In this document: positions 34,376 through 43,728 of the stretch, one piece after another
Layout: the number at the start of each line of letters is the position of its first letter
Position numbering within the stretch: position 1 is the stretch's first letter
Assembly (NCBI GenBank): GCA_021372055.1
Contig: JAJFVB010000265.1
Location: 1 to 53,208, forward strand
Reading direction: 5' to 3'
DNA from: Desulfobacteraceae bacterium
Lineage (GTDB): Bacteria; Desulfobacterota; Syntrophobacteria; Syntrophobacterales; Syntrophobacteraceae
DNA: 53,208 nt
Made by a program: the position numbers and the translations under genes
Notes under the pieces: generated by a model
Seen by the model: only the letters and a program-made list of their open reading frames with translations
Database searches by the model: none
Told to the model about the DNA's origin: nothing

Positions 34376-34480
34376 TCCGGTTGCGCCAGGCCGCAAGCGC
34401 CAGAGCGCTCGGCCGAACCCCGAGGGGGCGCGGGGGAAATCATTTCCCCCGCTCTTTTCCATGAGTTCCATTGGCAACGC
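34376..34480 (+). repeat. Dispersed intergenic palindromic element, copy G (right part)
   Basis: It holds GCCAGGCCGCAAGCGCCAGAGC, a palindrome with 11-bp arms GCGGGGGAAAT / ATTTCCCCCGC (34430-34452) and then TCTTTTCC and ATGAGTTCCATTGGCAACGC. It separates the Lrp gene from gcvH and could end the Lrp message. It leaves about 20 bases for any gcvH ribosome site. Confidence 0.75.
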
Positions 34481-34501
34481 ACCCCAAGAAGAGGGATGGA
34501 C

Positions 34502-34909
34502 ATGAAAGAGATCAGCGAACTTCTTTTTCCGGACGACATACGTTACACGAAGGATCACGAATGGGCCAGGCTCGAGGACGGCACGGTCCGGATCGGAATC
34601 TCCGATTACGCCCAGGATCAGCTCGGGGACGTTGTCTTCGTGGAGGTCCCGGAAGTGGGCGCGACATTCAATAGAGGCGAAGAGTGCGGGACCCTTGAGT
34701 CCGTCAAGGCGGTCGGCTCCCTGTACATACCGGTCAGCGGAGAAATCGTGGCGGTGAACAACGATCTCGAAGAATCGCCCGCGCTGGTCAATTCCGCTCC
34801 CTACGGCGGAGGCTGGATCGCGGAGGTCAAACCTTCCGATCTTTCCGAACTGGACACTCTCATGAGCAGCAAGGATTACCTTGAGATGCTCAAGGGGATG
34901 ACGCAATGA
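34502..34909 (+). CDS. gcvH: Glycine cleavage system H protein
   Basis: The 135-residue protein is the lipoyl carrier of glycine cleavage. The lipoylated Lys lies in TLESVKAVGSLY. The family start RYTKDHEWARLEDG and the strands GISDYAQDQLGDVVFVEVPE and YIPVSGEIVAVN are present. It shuttles the aminomethyl group from the P protein to the T protein, and its dihydrolipoyl arm is reoxidised by Lpd. ATG 34502 is used because GAGGG is six bases upstream. The ATG at 34496 would directly abut it. Its stop overlaps the gcvPA start (ATGA). Confidence 0.95.
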   Translation: MKEISELLFPDDIRYTKDHEWARLEDGTVRIGISDYAQDQLGDVVFVEVPEVGATFNRGEECGTLESVKAVGSLYIPVSGEIVAVNNDLEESPALVNSAPYGGGWIAEVKPSDLSELDTLMSSKDYLEMLKGMTQ

Positions 34910-36240
34910 TGCGATATCTGCCCCAGACCGAAGAAGACATCGCCGAGATGCTCGAAGTTGCGGGGGCCGCAGATCTGGAGGGACTTTTCTCCTCGATTCC
35001 CGATGCTTGCCGCCGCCGGACGGATCTCAACCTTCCGGGGCCCCTCACCGAGTGGGAACTCAACGACGCGATGTCGTCCATGGCGTCCGCGATGGGCGCA
35101 TGCCACGAATGCAAGGTGTACATCGGGGCGGGGAGCTACGAACACTACATCCCGGCCTCGGTTTCCTACCTGCTGGGACGCTCCGAGTTTTCCACCTCCT
35201 ACACCCCCTATCAGCCGGAAATAAGCCAGGGAACGCTGCAGGCGGTATTTGAATACCAGTCCTTCGTTGCTTCCCTTCTCGGGATGGAGGTCGCAAACGC
35301 TTCCCTCTACGACGGTGCGTCGGCTTTGGCCGAGGCGCTGCTCATGGCCGCCCGGGTCAGCAGGTTGAAGAAGGTGGCCGTATCCAGCCTCATTCATCCC
35401 TTCCACCGCCGCGTCGTGCGGACCTACCTCGAACCCGCCGGTTTTGAGATCGTGGAGCTTCCGGGGGGGCCGGACGGCAGAACGGACCTGGGAAAACTGC
35501 GGAGCGTGGAAGGTTTTGCCGCCGTCGCCGTCCAGTCGCCGAACTTTTTCGGCTGTATCGAAGACCTTGCCGCGGTGGGGAATCTGACTCGCGATTCTCA
35601 CGCCCTCTTTGTCGCCTCGTTTACCGAGCCTCTTGCCTACGGCCTCTACAAGAGTCCGGGGGGCTTCGGCGCGGACATTGTCTGCGGCGAGGGGCAGAGT
35701 TTCGGCATTCCCCAGAGCTACGGCGGGCCGGGGCTCGGGATGTTCGCCTCCCTGAAAAAACATGTCCGAAGCATGCCCGGCCGGCTGGTCGGCGAGACTA
35801 CCGACATGGACGGCAGGAGGGGCTTCGTCCTGACGCTTGCCACGCGCGAGCAGCACATCCGGCGCGAAAAAGCGACTTCGAACATCTGCACGAACAGCGG
35901 CCTTTGCGCGGTCACGTCCGCCATGTACATGGCTTCCCTGGGCGGAACGGGCCTCCGGGAGCTTGCTCGGTTGAATTACGACAAGTCCGAGTACCTGAAG
36001 AAGCAACTTCGCGGGGCCGGGTTCGCAATCCCCTTTGCCTCACCGACCTTTAACGAGTTTGTGGTCCGGTTCCCGGCGGGTTTTGAATCGACCTACGAGC
36101 GGTTGCAGGAGCAAAGGGTTGTCGCCGGAATCCCGCTGGCGGCCTACTACCCGGAACTCTCGGGCCACTACCTGCTTTGCGTCACGGAGACCAAGTCGAA
36201 AAGGGACCTTGATGCGCTGGCCGGAATGCTCAAGGTCTGA
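34906..36240 (+). CDS. gcvPA: Glycine dehydrogenase (decarboxylating) subunit 1
   Basis: The 444-residue protein is the N-terminal half of glycine decarboxylase, in the two-subunit form found in many anaerobes and Gram-positives. Motifs include MRYLPQTEEDIAEMLEV at the start, GAGSYEHYIPASVSYLLGR, SYTPYQPEISQGTLQAVFEY, SFGIPQSYGGPGLGMFA and REQHIRREKATSNICTNSGL. It pairs with the PLP-bearing subunit 2 downstream and uses PLP to release CO2 and load the methylamine on GcvH. The four-base overlap with gcvH supports coupled translation. Confidence 0.95.
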   Translation: MMRYLPQTEEDIAEMLEVAGAADLEGLFSSIPDACRRRTDLNLPGPLTEWELNDAMSSMASAMGACHECKVYIGAGSYEHYIPASVSYLLGRSEFSTSYTPYQPEISQGTLQAVFEYQSFVASLLGMEVANASLYDGASALAEALLMAARVSRLKKVAVSSLIHPFHRRVVRTYLEPAGFEIVELPGGPDGRTDLGKLRSVEGFAAVAVQSPNFFGCIEDLAAVGNLTRDSHALFVASFTEPLAYGLYKSPGGFGADIVCGEGQSFGIPQSYGGPGLGMFASLKKHVRSMPGRLVGETTDMDGRRGFVLTLATREQHIRREKATSNICTNSGLCAVTSAMYMASLGGTGLRELARLNYDKSEYLKKQLRGAGFAIPFASPTFNEFVVRFPAGFESTYERLQEQRVVAGIPLAAYYPELSGHYLLCVTETKSKRDLDALAGMLKV

Positions 36241-36330
36241 TGCGGAAAGGACGTTCGAAAGCCAATACGGGCGATGTCGCATGCGGGCGTGTTGCGTTCC
36301 GGATGCGCGTCACCCCGAAAGGATATTGCG

Positions 36331-37788
36331 ATGAACGAGTTCGGTGGAACCACCGGTTTGATCCTGGAAGAACCGCTGCTGACGGAGAAGGGGAAAAAGG
36401 GGCGCATGGGGATGAGCCTGCCTCGGCGCGACATTGAGCGGGCCCCAATGGACGAGACGCTGAAGGGAGAGGGGCCCAGGCTGCCCGATCTTAGCGAGGT
36501 GGAAGTGGTGCGCCACTATACCAGGCTCTCCACGTGGAATTTCGGCGTGGACACGGGTCTTTATCCTCTCGGCTCGTGCACCATGAAATACAATCCCAAG
36601 ACAAACGAGAGGCAGGCCGCCCTCACAGGATTTGCCGGAGCCCATCCGCTGCTTCCGGAAAAGCTGTCGCAGGGCGCGCTCAAAATCATGTACGAACTGG
36701 AGCGGTTCCTTGCCGAAATCACGGGCATGGATTCGGTTTCGCTCCAGCCGTCCGCCGGGGCGCACGGCGAGTTTGCCGGGATGCTCGTTTTCCATGCCTA
36801 TCACAAGAGCAAGGGCTCCAACCGCACCAAGATAATCGTTCCGGACACCGCCCACGGCACGAATCCCGCGAGCGCGGCCCTGTGCGGGTTCAGTCCCGTG
36901 AATGTGAAGTCAAACGAACGGGGAGTGCTCTCCCCCGAAGCCATTGCCGCCGTCATGGATGAGCAGACCGCCGGGATCATGGTCACCAATCCGAACACGC
37001 TTGGCTTTTTCGAGGAAAATATAAAGGAAATCGCCGAAATCGTGCACGCCAGGGGCGGGCTCGTCTACGCCGACGGTGCGAACATGAACGCCGTTATGGG
37101 CATCGTGAGCATGGGTGATATCGGAATAGACGTCCTGCACCTGAACCTGCACAAGACTTTCTCCACGCCCCACGGAGGCGGAGGACCGGGAGCGGGACCC
37201 GTTTGCGTGAAGCGCCACCTGGAGCGGTTTCTGCCGGTTCCCCGCGTTGTCGAGCAGGGCGGGCGGTACCGCCTTTCCTACGATTTCCCGCATTCCATCG
37301 GGAAACTCCATGCCTTCTACGGCAATGTGGGAATCATGATACGGGCTTACAGCTATATCCTGAGCCTCGGACCGGAGCTCAAGCGCGTGAGCCAGCTTGC
37401 CGTGCTGAACGCGAACTATGTCAAGGAAAAGCTCAAGGACACGCTTCATCTGCCCTACGACCGGCCCTGCATGCACGAGTGCGTTTTCTCGGACAAGTTG
37501 CAGGCCCCGCTCAAGGTGACCACGCTCGATATGGTCAAGCGGCTGATCGACTATGGCTTTCATCCCCCCACGATATATTTTCCGCTCGTCGTGCACGGGG
37601 CCATCATGATCGAGCCCACCGAAACGGAGAGCAGGGAGGAGATCGACCGGTTCATCCGCGCGTTCAAAGAGGTCGTAAAAGAGGCGGGCGAGGATCCGGA
37701 ACGGCTCCACAAGGCTCCCCATAGTACAAAGGTAAGACGTCTCGACGAGACCGCGGCGGCCCGCAACCCGCGGTTGACCTGCTTCTAA
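36331..37788 (+). CDS. gcvPB: Glycine dehydrogenase (decarboxylating) subunit 2
   Basis: The 485-residue protein carries the PLP-lysine in HLNLHKTFSTPHGGGGPG. Other family marks are YPLGSCTMKYNPKTNE, LQPSAGAHGEFAGML, PDTAHGTNPASAALCGF, MVTNPNTLGFFEENI and DYGFHPPTIYFP. The start at ATG 36331 follows AAAGGA by seven bases. The frame is open back to 36274 but gives no better site. The gap to gcvPA is 90 bases. With subunit 1 it forms the complete P protein. No gcvT follows, so the T protein must be elsewhere. Confidence 0.95.
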   Translation: MNEFGGTTGLILEEPLLTEKGKKGRMGMSLPRRDIERAPMDETLKGEGPRLPDLSEVEVVRHYTRLSTWNFGVDTGLYPLGSCTMKYNPKTNERQAALTGFAGAHPLLPEKLSQGALKIMYELERFLAEITGMDSVSLQPSAGAHGEFAGMLVFHAYHKSKGSNRTKIIVPDTAHGTNPASAALCGFSPVNVKSNERGVLSPEAIAAVMDEQTAGIMVTNPNTLGFFEENIKEIAEIVHARGGLVYADGANMNAVMGIVSMGDIGIDVLHLNLHKTFSTPHGGGGPGAGPVCVKRHLERFLPVPRVVEQGGRYRLSYDFPHSIGKLHAFYGNVGIMIRAYSYILSLGPELKRVSQLAVLNANYVKEKLKDTLHLPYDRPCMHECVFSDKLQAPLKVTTLDMVKRLIDYGFHPPTIYFPLVVHGAIMIEPTETESREEIDRFIRAFKEVVKEAGEDPERLHKAPHSTKVRRLDETAAARNPRLTCF

Positions 37789-37790
37789 TG

Positions 37791-37913
37791 CCAAATTGCG
37801 TTCAAGTTGATGCCTTTCAGGACTCCAAAGAGCGGGGGAATGATTCCCCCGCACCCCGGCAAGCGCCGAAGTGAACCGCGTGGCGGCATGGGGGTGTGAA
37901 GGGGTGCGGCTCA
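37791..37913 (-). repeat. Dispersed intergenic palindromic element, copy H (inverted)
   Basis: In inverted orientation it starts AATGCCAAATTGCGTTCAAG, which is the terminal repeat of copy D, and has a palindrome with 10-bp arms GCGGGGGAAT / ATTCCCCCGC (37832-37852), then CGGCAAGCGC and CGCGTGGCGG. It begins just after the gcvPB stop and could act as a terminator-like structure. The far end, near the lipB start, is degenerate. Confidence 0.75.
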
Positions 37914-37934
37914 AATGACAAGGCTTATCCTCCG

Positions 37935-38675
37935 GTGAACACGATCAAGGATTCGGCACCACAGCGGGGGCGGCGGGAATGGCTGTTCCGGAATTGCGCG
38001 CCGCTCGATTACGAAAAAGCGAGGGATCTGCAGCTGAGGCTCGTTAAGGCCCGCATGGCCGGATTTCTCGCCTCCGATATTCTCCTCCTGCTGGAGCACC
38101 CGCCGGTTTTTACGCTCGGGAGGCGCGGCGGGCGGGGAAACCTCCGGGTATCGGAGGACTTTCTCGAAAAATCCGGCATTTCCGTTATCCACGCGGAACG
38201 CGGCGGCGATGTGACCTATCACGGCCCCGGTCAGCTTGTCGGCTATCCCATCATGAACCTTCACGCCGGCCGGATTACCGTGACCGAATACGTCGAGAAG
38301 ATCGAGGAAGTCATGATCCGCACGGCGGGCCTCTGGGGCGTGAAGGCAAATCGCGACCCGCGAAACCGCGGAGTGTGGGTCGGCAACAGCAAGATTGGGA
38401 GCATCGGCATAGCGATTCGCCGGGGCGTAAGTTTTCACGGTTTCGCGTTCAACGTAAACACCGACCTGGAGCCTTTCGGATGGATAAATCCTTGCGGGCT
38501 GACCGGGATCGGCGTTACCTCGCTTTCGCGGGAGGTCTGCCGGAATGTGGATGTGTTGGAAGTCCGTCCGGAACTCGCCAGGATCTTCGAAGAAGTCTTC
38601 GGGGTGAGCCTCGGCGCGGAGCTGCCGGCCTCCTGCGCTATGAGCTGCCTCGATCTGCACGAAATGCAACACTAG
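37935..38675 (+). CDS. lipB: Octanoyltransferase LipB
   Basis: The product has the LipB fold: ILLLLEHPPVFTLGRRG, ERGGDVTYHGPGQLVGYPI with its His, VGNSKIGSIGIAI with the catalytic Lys, and NPCGLTGIGVTSL with the thioacylated Cys. It moves octanoate from ACP to GcvH and other lipoyl domains, the first step of lipoate synthesis, so it belongs with the glycine cleavage genes just upstream. The start is not certain: GTG 37935 lies just outside the repeat and gives 246 residues, while GTG 37896 lies inside it. lipA is not in the window. Confidence 0.9.
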   Translation: MNTIKDSAPQRGRREWLFRNCAPLDYEKARDLQLRLVKARMAGFLASDILLLLEHPPVFTLGRRGGRGNLRVSEDFLEKSGISVIHAERGGDVTYHGPGQLVGYPIMNLHAGRITVTEYVEKIEEVMIRTAGLWGVKANRDPRNRGVWVGNSKIGSIGIAIRRGVSFHGFAFNVNTDLEPFGWINPCGLTGIGVTSLSREVCRNVDVLEVRPELARIFEEVFGVSLGAELPASCAMSCLDLHEMQH

Positions 38676-38683
38676 AAGATTCG

Positions 38684-38750
38684 AAAAGAGCGGGAGACTC
38701 GGTTCCGCACGCTTTTCCCATGAGATTCCGGGTTCGTTTTTGAACAACGC
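38684..38750. repeat. Possible degenerate copy J of the dispersed element
   Basis: AAAAGAGCGGGAG, GCACGCTTTTCCCATGAG and GTTTTTGAACAACGC look like eroded ends of the family, but the central palindrome is lost. It lies between the convergent lipB and HAD genes, the usual place for these elements. Confidence 0.35.
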
Positions 38751-38761
38751 CCGAGTTGCTC

Positions 38762-40195
38762 CTACGCGCACCCGGGATCGTGCGGAAGGCTTCCGCGGCT
38801 GGAACGGAGGAAAGCAAAGGGCGTGACGGGCAGAAAGTTCGAAACGCGCGCCGTGTAGATATCCGCATAGCTTTCAATCTGCCGCGCAAGGTGACTTTTG
38901 TCCATGCCCGTGCGCATCAGCAGGCCCCAGTGGGGATTGAGAAGAACGGCCGCCCCCTGGGCCAGAGGTCCGATTCTTGCGTCGAGTTCCGCCAGGTGGG
39001 CGTGCAGATCCGAGATCTTCTTCTGCAGCTCCTTCGGCTTGTTGCCGTCACGGGGGCCATAGCGCTTCTGGATGCGCTGCATCGCAAGCCGCAGCGAGCA
39101 GTGCTCGGACTCCAGGCGTTCCTTTTGCGCCATGAGCCTTTCCAGTTCGGCGTGCTCTTCCTTGCAATTTTCCACGGCCAGGATCTCGTCCTCCAGTTCG
39201 CGGATGATGAGGGCCGTCCGCCACCGAGAAATCTTTTTTGAAATGTTCACGTCGGTAAAGATGTGGTCGCCGACATACATGATCTCCTCCCCCTTGAGCC
39301 CCAGACTCGCTTCGAGGAGTTGCGCGTTGCCGCCCACGTATATGTGCCCGGACCTCATCGGCCCGTGATGCTCCCGCAGGAGGTCTCCGTCTTCGACCAC
39401 ATCGAAGGCGGGCATCGGGTAGGTGAAAAAGTCCGGTTTGCGCGCCCGGACGATCACAATGTCGAAAAGATCCCGCCACCGGCAGGATTTCGGAAGGTAC
39501 GGGTCGAAGGCGTGGGCGAGAATCGGTGCTGCGTAGGACCATTCCGAGTTGGTGATGAGGAGGATCCGCTTCCCGGCCCGTTTCTGGTCGAGAAGCGCCA
39601 GGGGGGTGTTTTCGTCGGGGACGACAAACTGGCCCGGATCGGCCAGAATTTCGGCCTTGAGCCTTCCTTCCATGTGCGTTTCGTCCACCGAGCGCCGGAC
39701 ATGCTCCATGAGTTCCTCATAGCTCATGCACCCCGCCAGTTCGCCGCGATCGACCATCTCGACGAGTTGCATGAAGATGCAGGCTTCGGAGATCGAAAAA
39801 AGGGTGTTCAAAAAGTACCAGCGGTCCTCGCTAAGGTCCACCAGCGTGCGCTGATAGAGCCTGTGGAACGCTTCAAAGTCCAGAGGGGTTGTTCCATGGA
39901 ACGCCCGCTTGATGTAGCCGAACCGGTTGGCCTTTACGACGTTCCCAAGCTGAGTATCAATGACGAGACCGCGCATGACGAGGTCCGGATCGAAAACGAG
40001 GTGGTTCACCGGCCATCTCAGGGCCAGCCTCTCCCGGATGTAGGCATAGGCGCGTTCCTCCCACGCCTGCATCCGGTAATGCACCAGAGTGTAGTCCATG
40101 TCGTAGCCGATGGCCCGGATCGCATTCAGATTCAGCGTGCGGTTGCAGAAAATGCCGTGAGAACGGTTCAAAAAATCCATGGCTCGGACTTCCAT
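38762..40195 (-). CDS. HAD-superfamily 5'-nucleotidase (cN-II/HAD-IG type)
   Basis: The 477-residue protein has HAD motif I DMDYTLVHY with the nucleophile Asp, motif II in LLITNSEWSY, and motif III/IV in IMYVGDHIFTDVNISKK. A large cap and a coiled-coil-like insert (AELERLMAQKERLESE, KELQKKISDLHAHLAEL) separate the core from the C-terminal tail. The length and order fit the cytosolic purine 5'-nucleotidase-like family, which removes phosphate from IMP or GMP in animals. Bacterial members are poorly studied. A second ATG at 40180 is also usable. Confidence 0.8.
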   Translation of the reverse strand: MEVRAMDFLNRSHGIFCNRTLNLNAIRAIGYDMDYTLVHYRMQAWEERAYAYIRERLALRWPVNHLVFDPDLVMRGLVIDTQLGNVVKANRFGYIKRAFHGTTPLDFEAFHRLYQRTLVDLSEDRWYFLNTLFSISEACIFMQLVEMVDRGELAGCMSYEELMEHVRRSVDETHMEGRLKAEILADPGQFVVPDENTPLALLDQKRAGKRILLITNSEWSYAAPILAHAFDPYLPKSCRWRDLFDIVIVRARKPDFFTYPMPAFDVVEDGDLLREHHGPMRSGHIYVGGNAQLLEASLGLKGEEIMYVGDHIFTDVNISKKISRWRTALIIRELEDEILAVENCKEEHAELERLMAQKERLESEHCSLRLAMQRIQKRYGPRDGNKPKELQKKISDLHAHLAELDARIGPLAQGAAVLLNPHWGLLMRTGMDKSHLARQIESYADIYTARVSNFLPVTPFAFLRSSRGSLPHDPGCA

Positions 40196-40276
40196 CTTCG
40201 CTGGGGGTGTATCGCAGAGGCGGACGAGGGACCGGATAAGATGCGAATTCCTCCGCCTTGCCCGAAAATGTATCTT

Positions 40277-40305
40277 TTGGGACCCGCGTTATTAATGTAT
40301 ATAAT
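40277..40305 (+). promoter_or_regulatory. Candidate sigma70 promoter of the GH57 gene
   Basis: TTGGGA (40277-40282) and a perfect TATAAT (40300-40305) are 17 bases apart. The leader would be about 60 bases. A second TATAAT at 40335-40340 has no clear -35 box. Confidence 0.45.
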
Positions 40306-40370
40306 TCCGTGAGTATTCATTATTCTCAGTGACTTATAATTGTTTACACTCCTACCGACCGGGGCGGCAT

Positions 40371-42923
40371 ATGAGCTCACCGAAGAAAAAATACGTTTGC
40401 ATTCACGGCCATTTTTATCAGCCTCCACGGGAGAACCCCTGGCTCGAGGCGGTGGAGCGGGAGCCTTCCGCGGCCCCGTACCATGACTGGAACGAGCGGA
40501 TCAACATGGAATGCTATCGGGCCAATACCGCCGCCCGCCTCGTGGACGACAAGAACCAGATGCTGAATCTTACGAACAATTATAAGTACTTCAGCTTCAA
40601 CTTCGGTCCCACTCTTATTCAATGGATCGAAAAACGCGATCCCTGGGCCTACAGGACCATCCTGGAGGCGGACCGGCAGAGCTGCGAAACCCTGGATGGA
40701 CATGGGAACGCCCTTGCGCAGGTCTACAACCACATCATAATGCCTCTTGCCAGCCAGCGCGACAAGATTACCCAGGTGCGCTGGGGGATCGGCGATTTCG
40801 TCCACCGATTCGGCAGGCGTCCCGAGGGCATGTGGCTGGCGGAGACGGCCGTGGATCGAAAAACCCTGTCCATTCTCGTGGATGAGGGCATCAAGTTTAC
40901 CATACTCTCGCCCTATCAGGCTGCGAGATGGCGCTTTCTCGCCCCCAATTCCGAGTGGCGCGACGCGGCAAACGGATCGATACCGACGGGGCGCGCCTAC
41001 AGGTACGATTGTGGCGGGGGCAGGTATGTTCATCTTTTCTTCTACGACCCCGCGCTTGCGCGGGGAATCGCTTTCGAGAGGCTGCTCGAGCACAGCAGCA
41101 AGCTCCTGCGCCAGATCCAGGCGACATCCTCCCAGGGCGATCAGTTCGGGGAAGAACCCTGGCTTGTAAACGTCGCGACCGACGGCGAGTCTTACGGGCA
41201 CCACTTCAAGTTCGGGGACATGGCGCTTGCGGCGGCCTTTCAGGAACTCCAGCGGGATCCTTCCTCCGAGATCGTCAATTACGCGTACTTTCTCGATTCG
41301 TTCCCGGTGGTTGCGGAAGCCGAGATCTTTGAAAACACCGCCTGGAGCTGCGCTCACGGGTTAGGCAGGTGGAGCGCGGACTGCGGGTGCCACATTGGAG
41401 GGGAACCCGGCTGGAACCAGAAGTGGAGAGCGCCTCTGAGGAAGGCTCTCGATTATGTCCGCGATCGCCTCGTTGCGCATTTCGAAGAATCGATGAAGAG
41501 GTTCTGCAAGGACCCGTGGCAGGCGAGAAACGACTATATCTCGGTCATTGTCGACAGGAAGGAGCACCTGGCCGGTTTTTTGAGCGGACACTTTGCGGGC
41601 TCCCCCGGTTCGCCGGATGTGTCCCGGTTCCTCAAGCTCCTTGAGATGCAGCGTTTTTCGCTCCTCATGTACACATCCTGCGGTTGGTTTTTCGACGAGA
41701 TAAGCCAGCTTGAGCCCGTGCTCATCATGAAGTACGCGGCCATGGCCATGGCGCTTGCCGAGGAAACCGGCGCCGCGCCCATCGAGCCCGGATTTCTCGA
41801 AATCCTGCGGGATGCGCCGAGTAACCTTGCGGAGTTCGAAAACGGGGCGGACGTTTTCCGCAAGAAGGTCAAGCCCGAATTCATCCGAAAAGAGCGCGTC
41901 GCCGCCAATTACGCCATTCAGTCCCTTGCCCGCTATCCGGAGAGGGAGTTCCAGTCCTACACCTACAGCATTTTCCCGGAGCACGAGGAGGACCTTGGCT
42001 CAAATCCCGTTCCATGCCTCTTCGGGCATCTCGGCGTGCGGGATGACAGGACCCTCGACAGGGAGGACTTCCTCTACACGGTTGTCCACTTCGGCGGAAT
42101 GGATTTCCGCTGCTGGGTGAAGCCTTTTCCCGGCATGATCGAGTACGGCCGGATCCTGTCGGCGCTGCAGAACGCTGTGGAACAGCAGAACACGACAAGC
42201 ATGGTCCGGATTCTCGACGCCGGCTTCGGCACGGGATACTTCGGACTCGACGATGTTTTCGGCGACCTGAGGTCCACAATCGCCCTGGAGATCAGCGGGA
42301 AAGCCCTGAGCGCCTACACGGAGCTGCAAAAGACCCTTTTCCATACGCACAAGCCGCTCATTATGTCACTCAAGAAATGGGGCATCAAACTCCCGGCCGA
42401 TCTTCGCATTTCCATCCGAAGGGTGTTGAGCGACGAGGCGAGACAACTCGTCGAAAGCATTCTGCTCCACGAGGAGGAACAGCCGGCGGGAAACGCTTCC
42501 TGGTTCGAGACGGACTTTTTCTTCCGGGCCCACATGGCAAGGCTCACCTCGCTTCTTGACGAGGTAAGGTCCTGGGGCATGTCCCTCAAACTTGAGACAG
42601 TATCGGCCCGGCTCGGAACCGTTCTCGTCAAATCCGTTCTCGAAATGACCGTGAGTTTCAGCGAGAACGAAGCCGGGCGGTTTTTCCGCCTGCTCACCGT
42701 ATGCGTCGCACTGGGGATTCATCCCGAGACATGGAAGCTTCAGACGCTCTATTACGGATTCGTGACCAGGGGGGTTGCCCATCCTGAGCTCAGGAAACGC
42801 ATCAAAACTTTCGACAAGCTCCTCGATGAGCTGGACGGCCTGTTATGGTGCCGCTTTGCGCTGCTTCTCGAGTCGCATCCGGAAGGGGCCGGAAAGGCTC
42901 CCCCCGCGTGCGCGATACGTTGA
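40371..42923 (+). CDS. Glycoside hydrolase family 57 protein with DUF3536
   Basis: The 850-residue protein has an N-terminal GH57 barrel and the long DUF3536 C-terminal part. The start YVCIHGHFYQPPRENPWLE is the family's substrate-site His region. RRPEGMWLAETAVDRKTL contains the likely nucleophile Glu, and TDGESYGHHFKFGDM carries the likely acid Asp region. Such enzymes act on alpha-glucans in the cytoplasm, for example as amylase or branching enzyme, though the DUF3536 group has no assigned reaction. ATG 40371 is preferred over a frame to 40329, which has no ribosome site. It stands alone with its own promoter. Confidence 0.9.
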   Translation: MSSPKKKYVCIHGHFYQPPRENPWLEAVEREPSAAPYHDWNERINMECYRANTAARLVDDKNQMLNLTNNYKYFSFNFGPTLIQWIEKRDPWAYRTILEADRQSCETLDGHGNALAQVYNHIIMPLASQRDKITQVRWGIGDFVHRFGRRPEGMWLAETAVDRKTLSILVDEGIKFTILSPYQAARWRFLAPNSEWRDAANGSIPTGRAYRYDCGGGRYVHLFFYDPALARGIAFERLLEHSSKLLRQIQATSSQGDQFGEEPWLVNVATDGESYGHHFKFGDMALAAAFQELQRDPSSEIVNYAYFLDSFPVVAEAEIFENTAWSCAHGLGRWSADCGCHIGGEPGWNQKWRAPLRKALDYVRDRLVAHFEESMKRFCKDPWQARNDYISVIVDRKEHLAGFLSGHFAGSPGSPDVSRFLKLLEMQRFSLLMYTSCGWFFDEISQLEPVLIMKYAAMAMALAEETGAAPIEPGFLEILRDAPSNLAEFENGADVFRKKVKPEFIRKERVAANYAIQSLARYPEREFQSYTYSIFPEHEEDLGSNPVPCLFGHLGVRDDRTLDREDFLYTVVHFGGMDFRCWVKPFPGMIEYGRILSALQNAVEQQNTTSMVRILDAGFGTGYFGLDDVFGDLRSTIALEISGKALSAYTELQKTLFHTHKPLIMSLKKWGIKLPADLRISIRRVLSDEARQLVESILLHEEEQPAGNASWFETDFFFRAHMARLTSLLDEVRSWGMSLKLETVSARLGTVLVKSVLEMTVSFSENEAGRFFRLLTVCVALGIHPETWKLQTLYYGFVTRGVAHPELRKRIKTFDKLLDELDGLLWCRFALLLESHPEGAGKAPPACAIR

Positions 42924-43005
42924 TCCCGCGCTGGAGCCGTTTCGCCGGATAGAGTTATGACCGGGCCGCGCGGAGGCCTGCCCCTCGCGCCCGGCCGCGT
43001 GCGGT

Positions 43006-43728
43006 TTACCAAAGCCCCGCTTTTTTCATCTCGTCGTAGGCAACGCTTAGATAACTGCTGTTCCAATATGCGCGGTGCGCGATCTCCTCCGCCATTTGCC
43101 TCGCCTGCGCGACGTCGCGTCCAAAAACGATCAGACGGGTTCCATGATCCGTGTAGGGAAGGCGGCCGTCCTTATTGGCCGCTTCGCATTGGCCCGGATT
43201 TATGTTGACGGCGCCCGGCAAAGTCCCCGCCGCATACTCCTCCTTGCTCCTGGCATCGACGAAAACCGCGGTCTTGTCCGCACCGTAGACCTGCTTCAAG
43301 CCCGTGAGGTTCGTTTCCGCGGTATTGCCGAAGGCGCGCCAGACCGGAAGCCCAAGGCGGAACTTCCTGGGGTTTGTGAAGCCCTTTTCGGCGAGTTGTT
43401 CGGCGACTCTGAGAGTCTTGTGGCAATAGGGGCCGTTGCAGTAAATCACAGGCCCGGATGATTTGTCGGTGCAGGCCTGCGCCATCCTGTCGATCTCGCT
43501 TTCAAAGATGTGAACGCTGCCGGGGATGTGCGAAATGGCAAATTCTTTTTCCGGCCTTACGTCAAACACCGGAATCTTGCCCTCGGCCAGGACTTGCCTG
43601 AGCTCTTCAATGGAGATGTCGGAGCCGATATTTTCGCCTTTTTCGGCAGCTTGAGACCAGGGTGCGAGGGGGAAGAGCAGGACCGCAAGAGAGAAGAACA
43701 GGATCAAAAGAGACGACTTTTTCCGCAT
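43006..43728 (-). CDS. Periplasmic double rhodanese-domain protein
   Basis: The 240-residue protein has a signal peptide (MRKKSSLLILFFSLAVLLFPLAP) and two rhodanese domains. The first has FDVRPEKEFAISHIPGSVHI and the active loop VIYCNGPYCHKTL with its Cys. The second has FVDARSKEEYAAGTLPGAVN, but its loop reads RLIVFGRDVAQ with no Cys, so it is likely inactive and structural. Sulfur transfer or sulfide handling in the periplasm fits a sulfur-metabolising anaerobe. ATG 43728 has AAGGA upstream. The frame to 43791 adds a segment with no signal-peptide features. Confidence 0.88.
   Translation of the reverse strand: MRKKSSLLILFFSLAVLLFPLAPWSQAAEKGENIGSDISIEELRQVLAEGKIPVFDVRPEKEFAISHIPGSVHIFESEIDRMAQACTDKSSGPVIYCNGPYCHKTLRVAEQLAEKGFTNPRKFRLGLPVWRAFGNTAETNLTGLKQVYGADKTAVFVDARSKEEYAAGTLPGAVNINPGQCEAANKDGRLPYTDHGTRLIVFGRDVAQARQMAEEIAHRAYWNSSYLSVAYDEMKKAGLW

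Noticed and set aside
34372..34501. A glycine riboswitch ahead of gcvH
   Set aside because: The region is repeat copy G. No aptamer-like paired glycine domains were seen.
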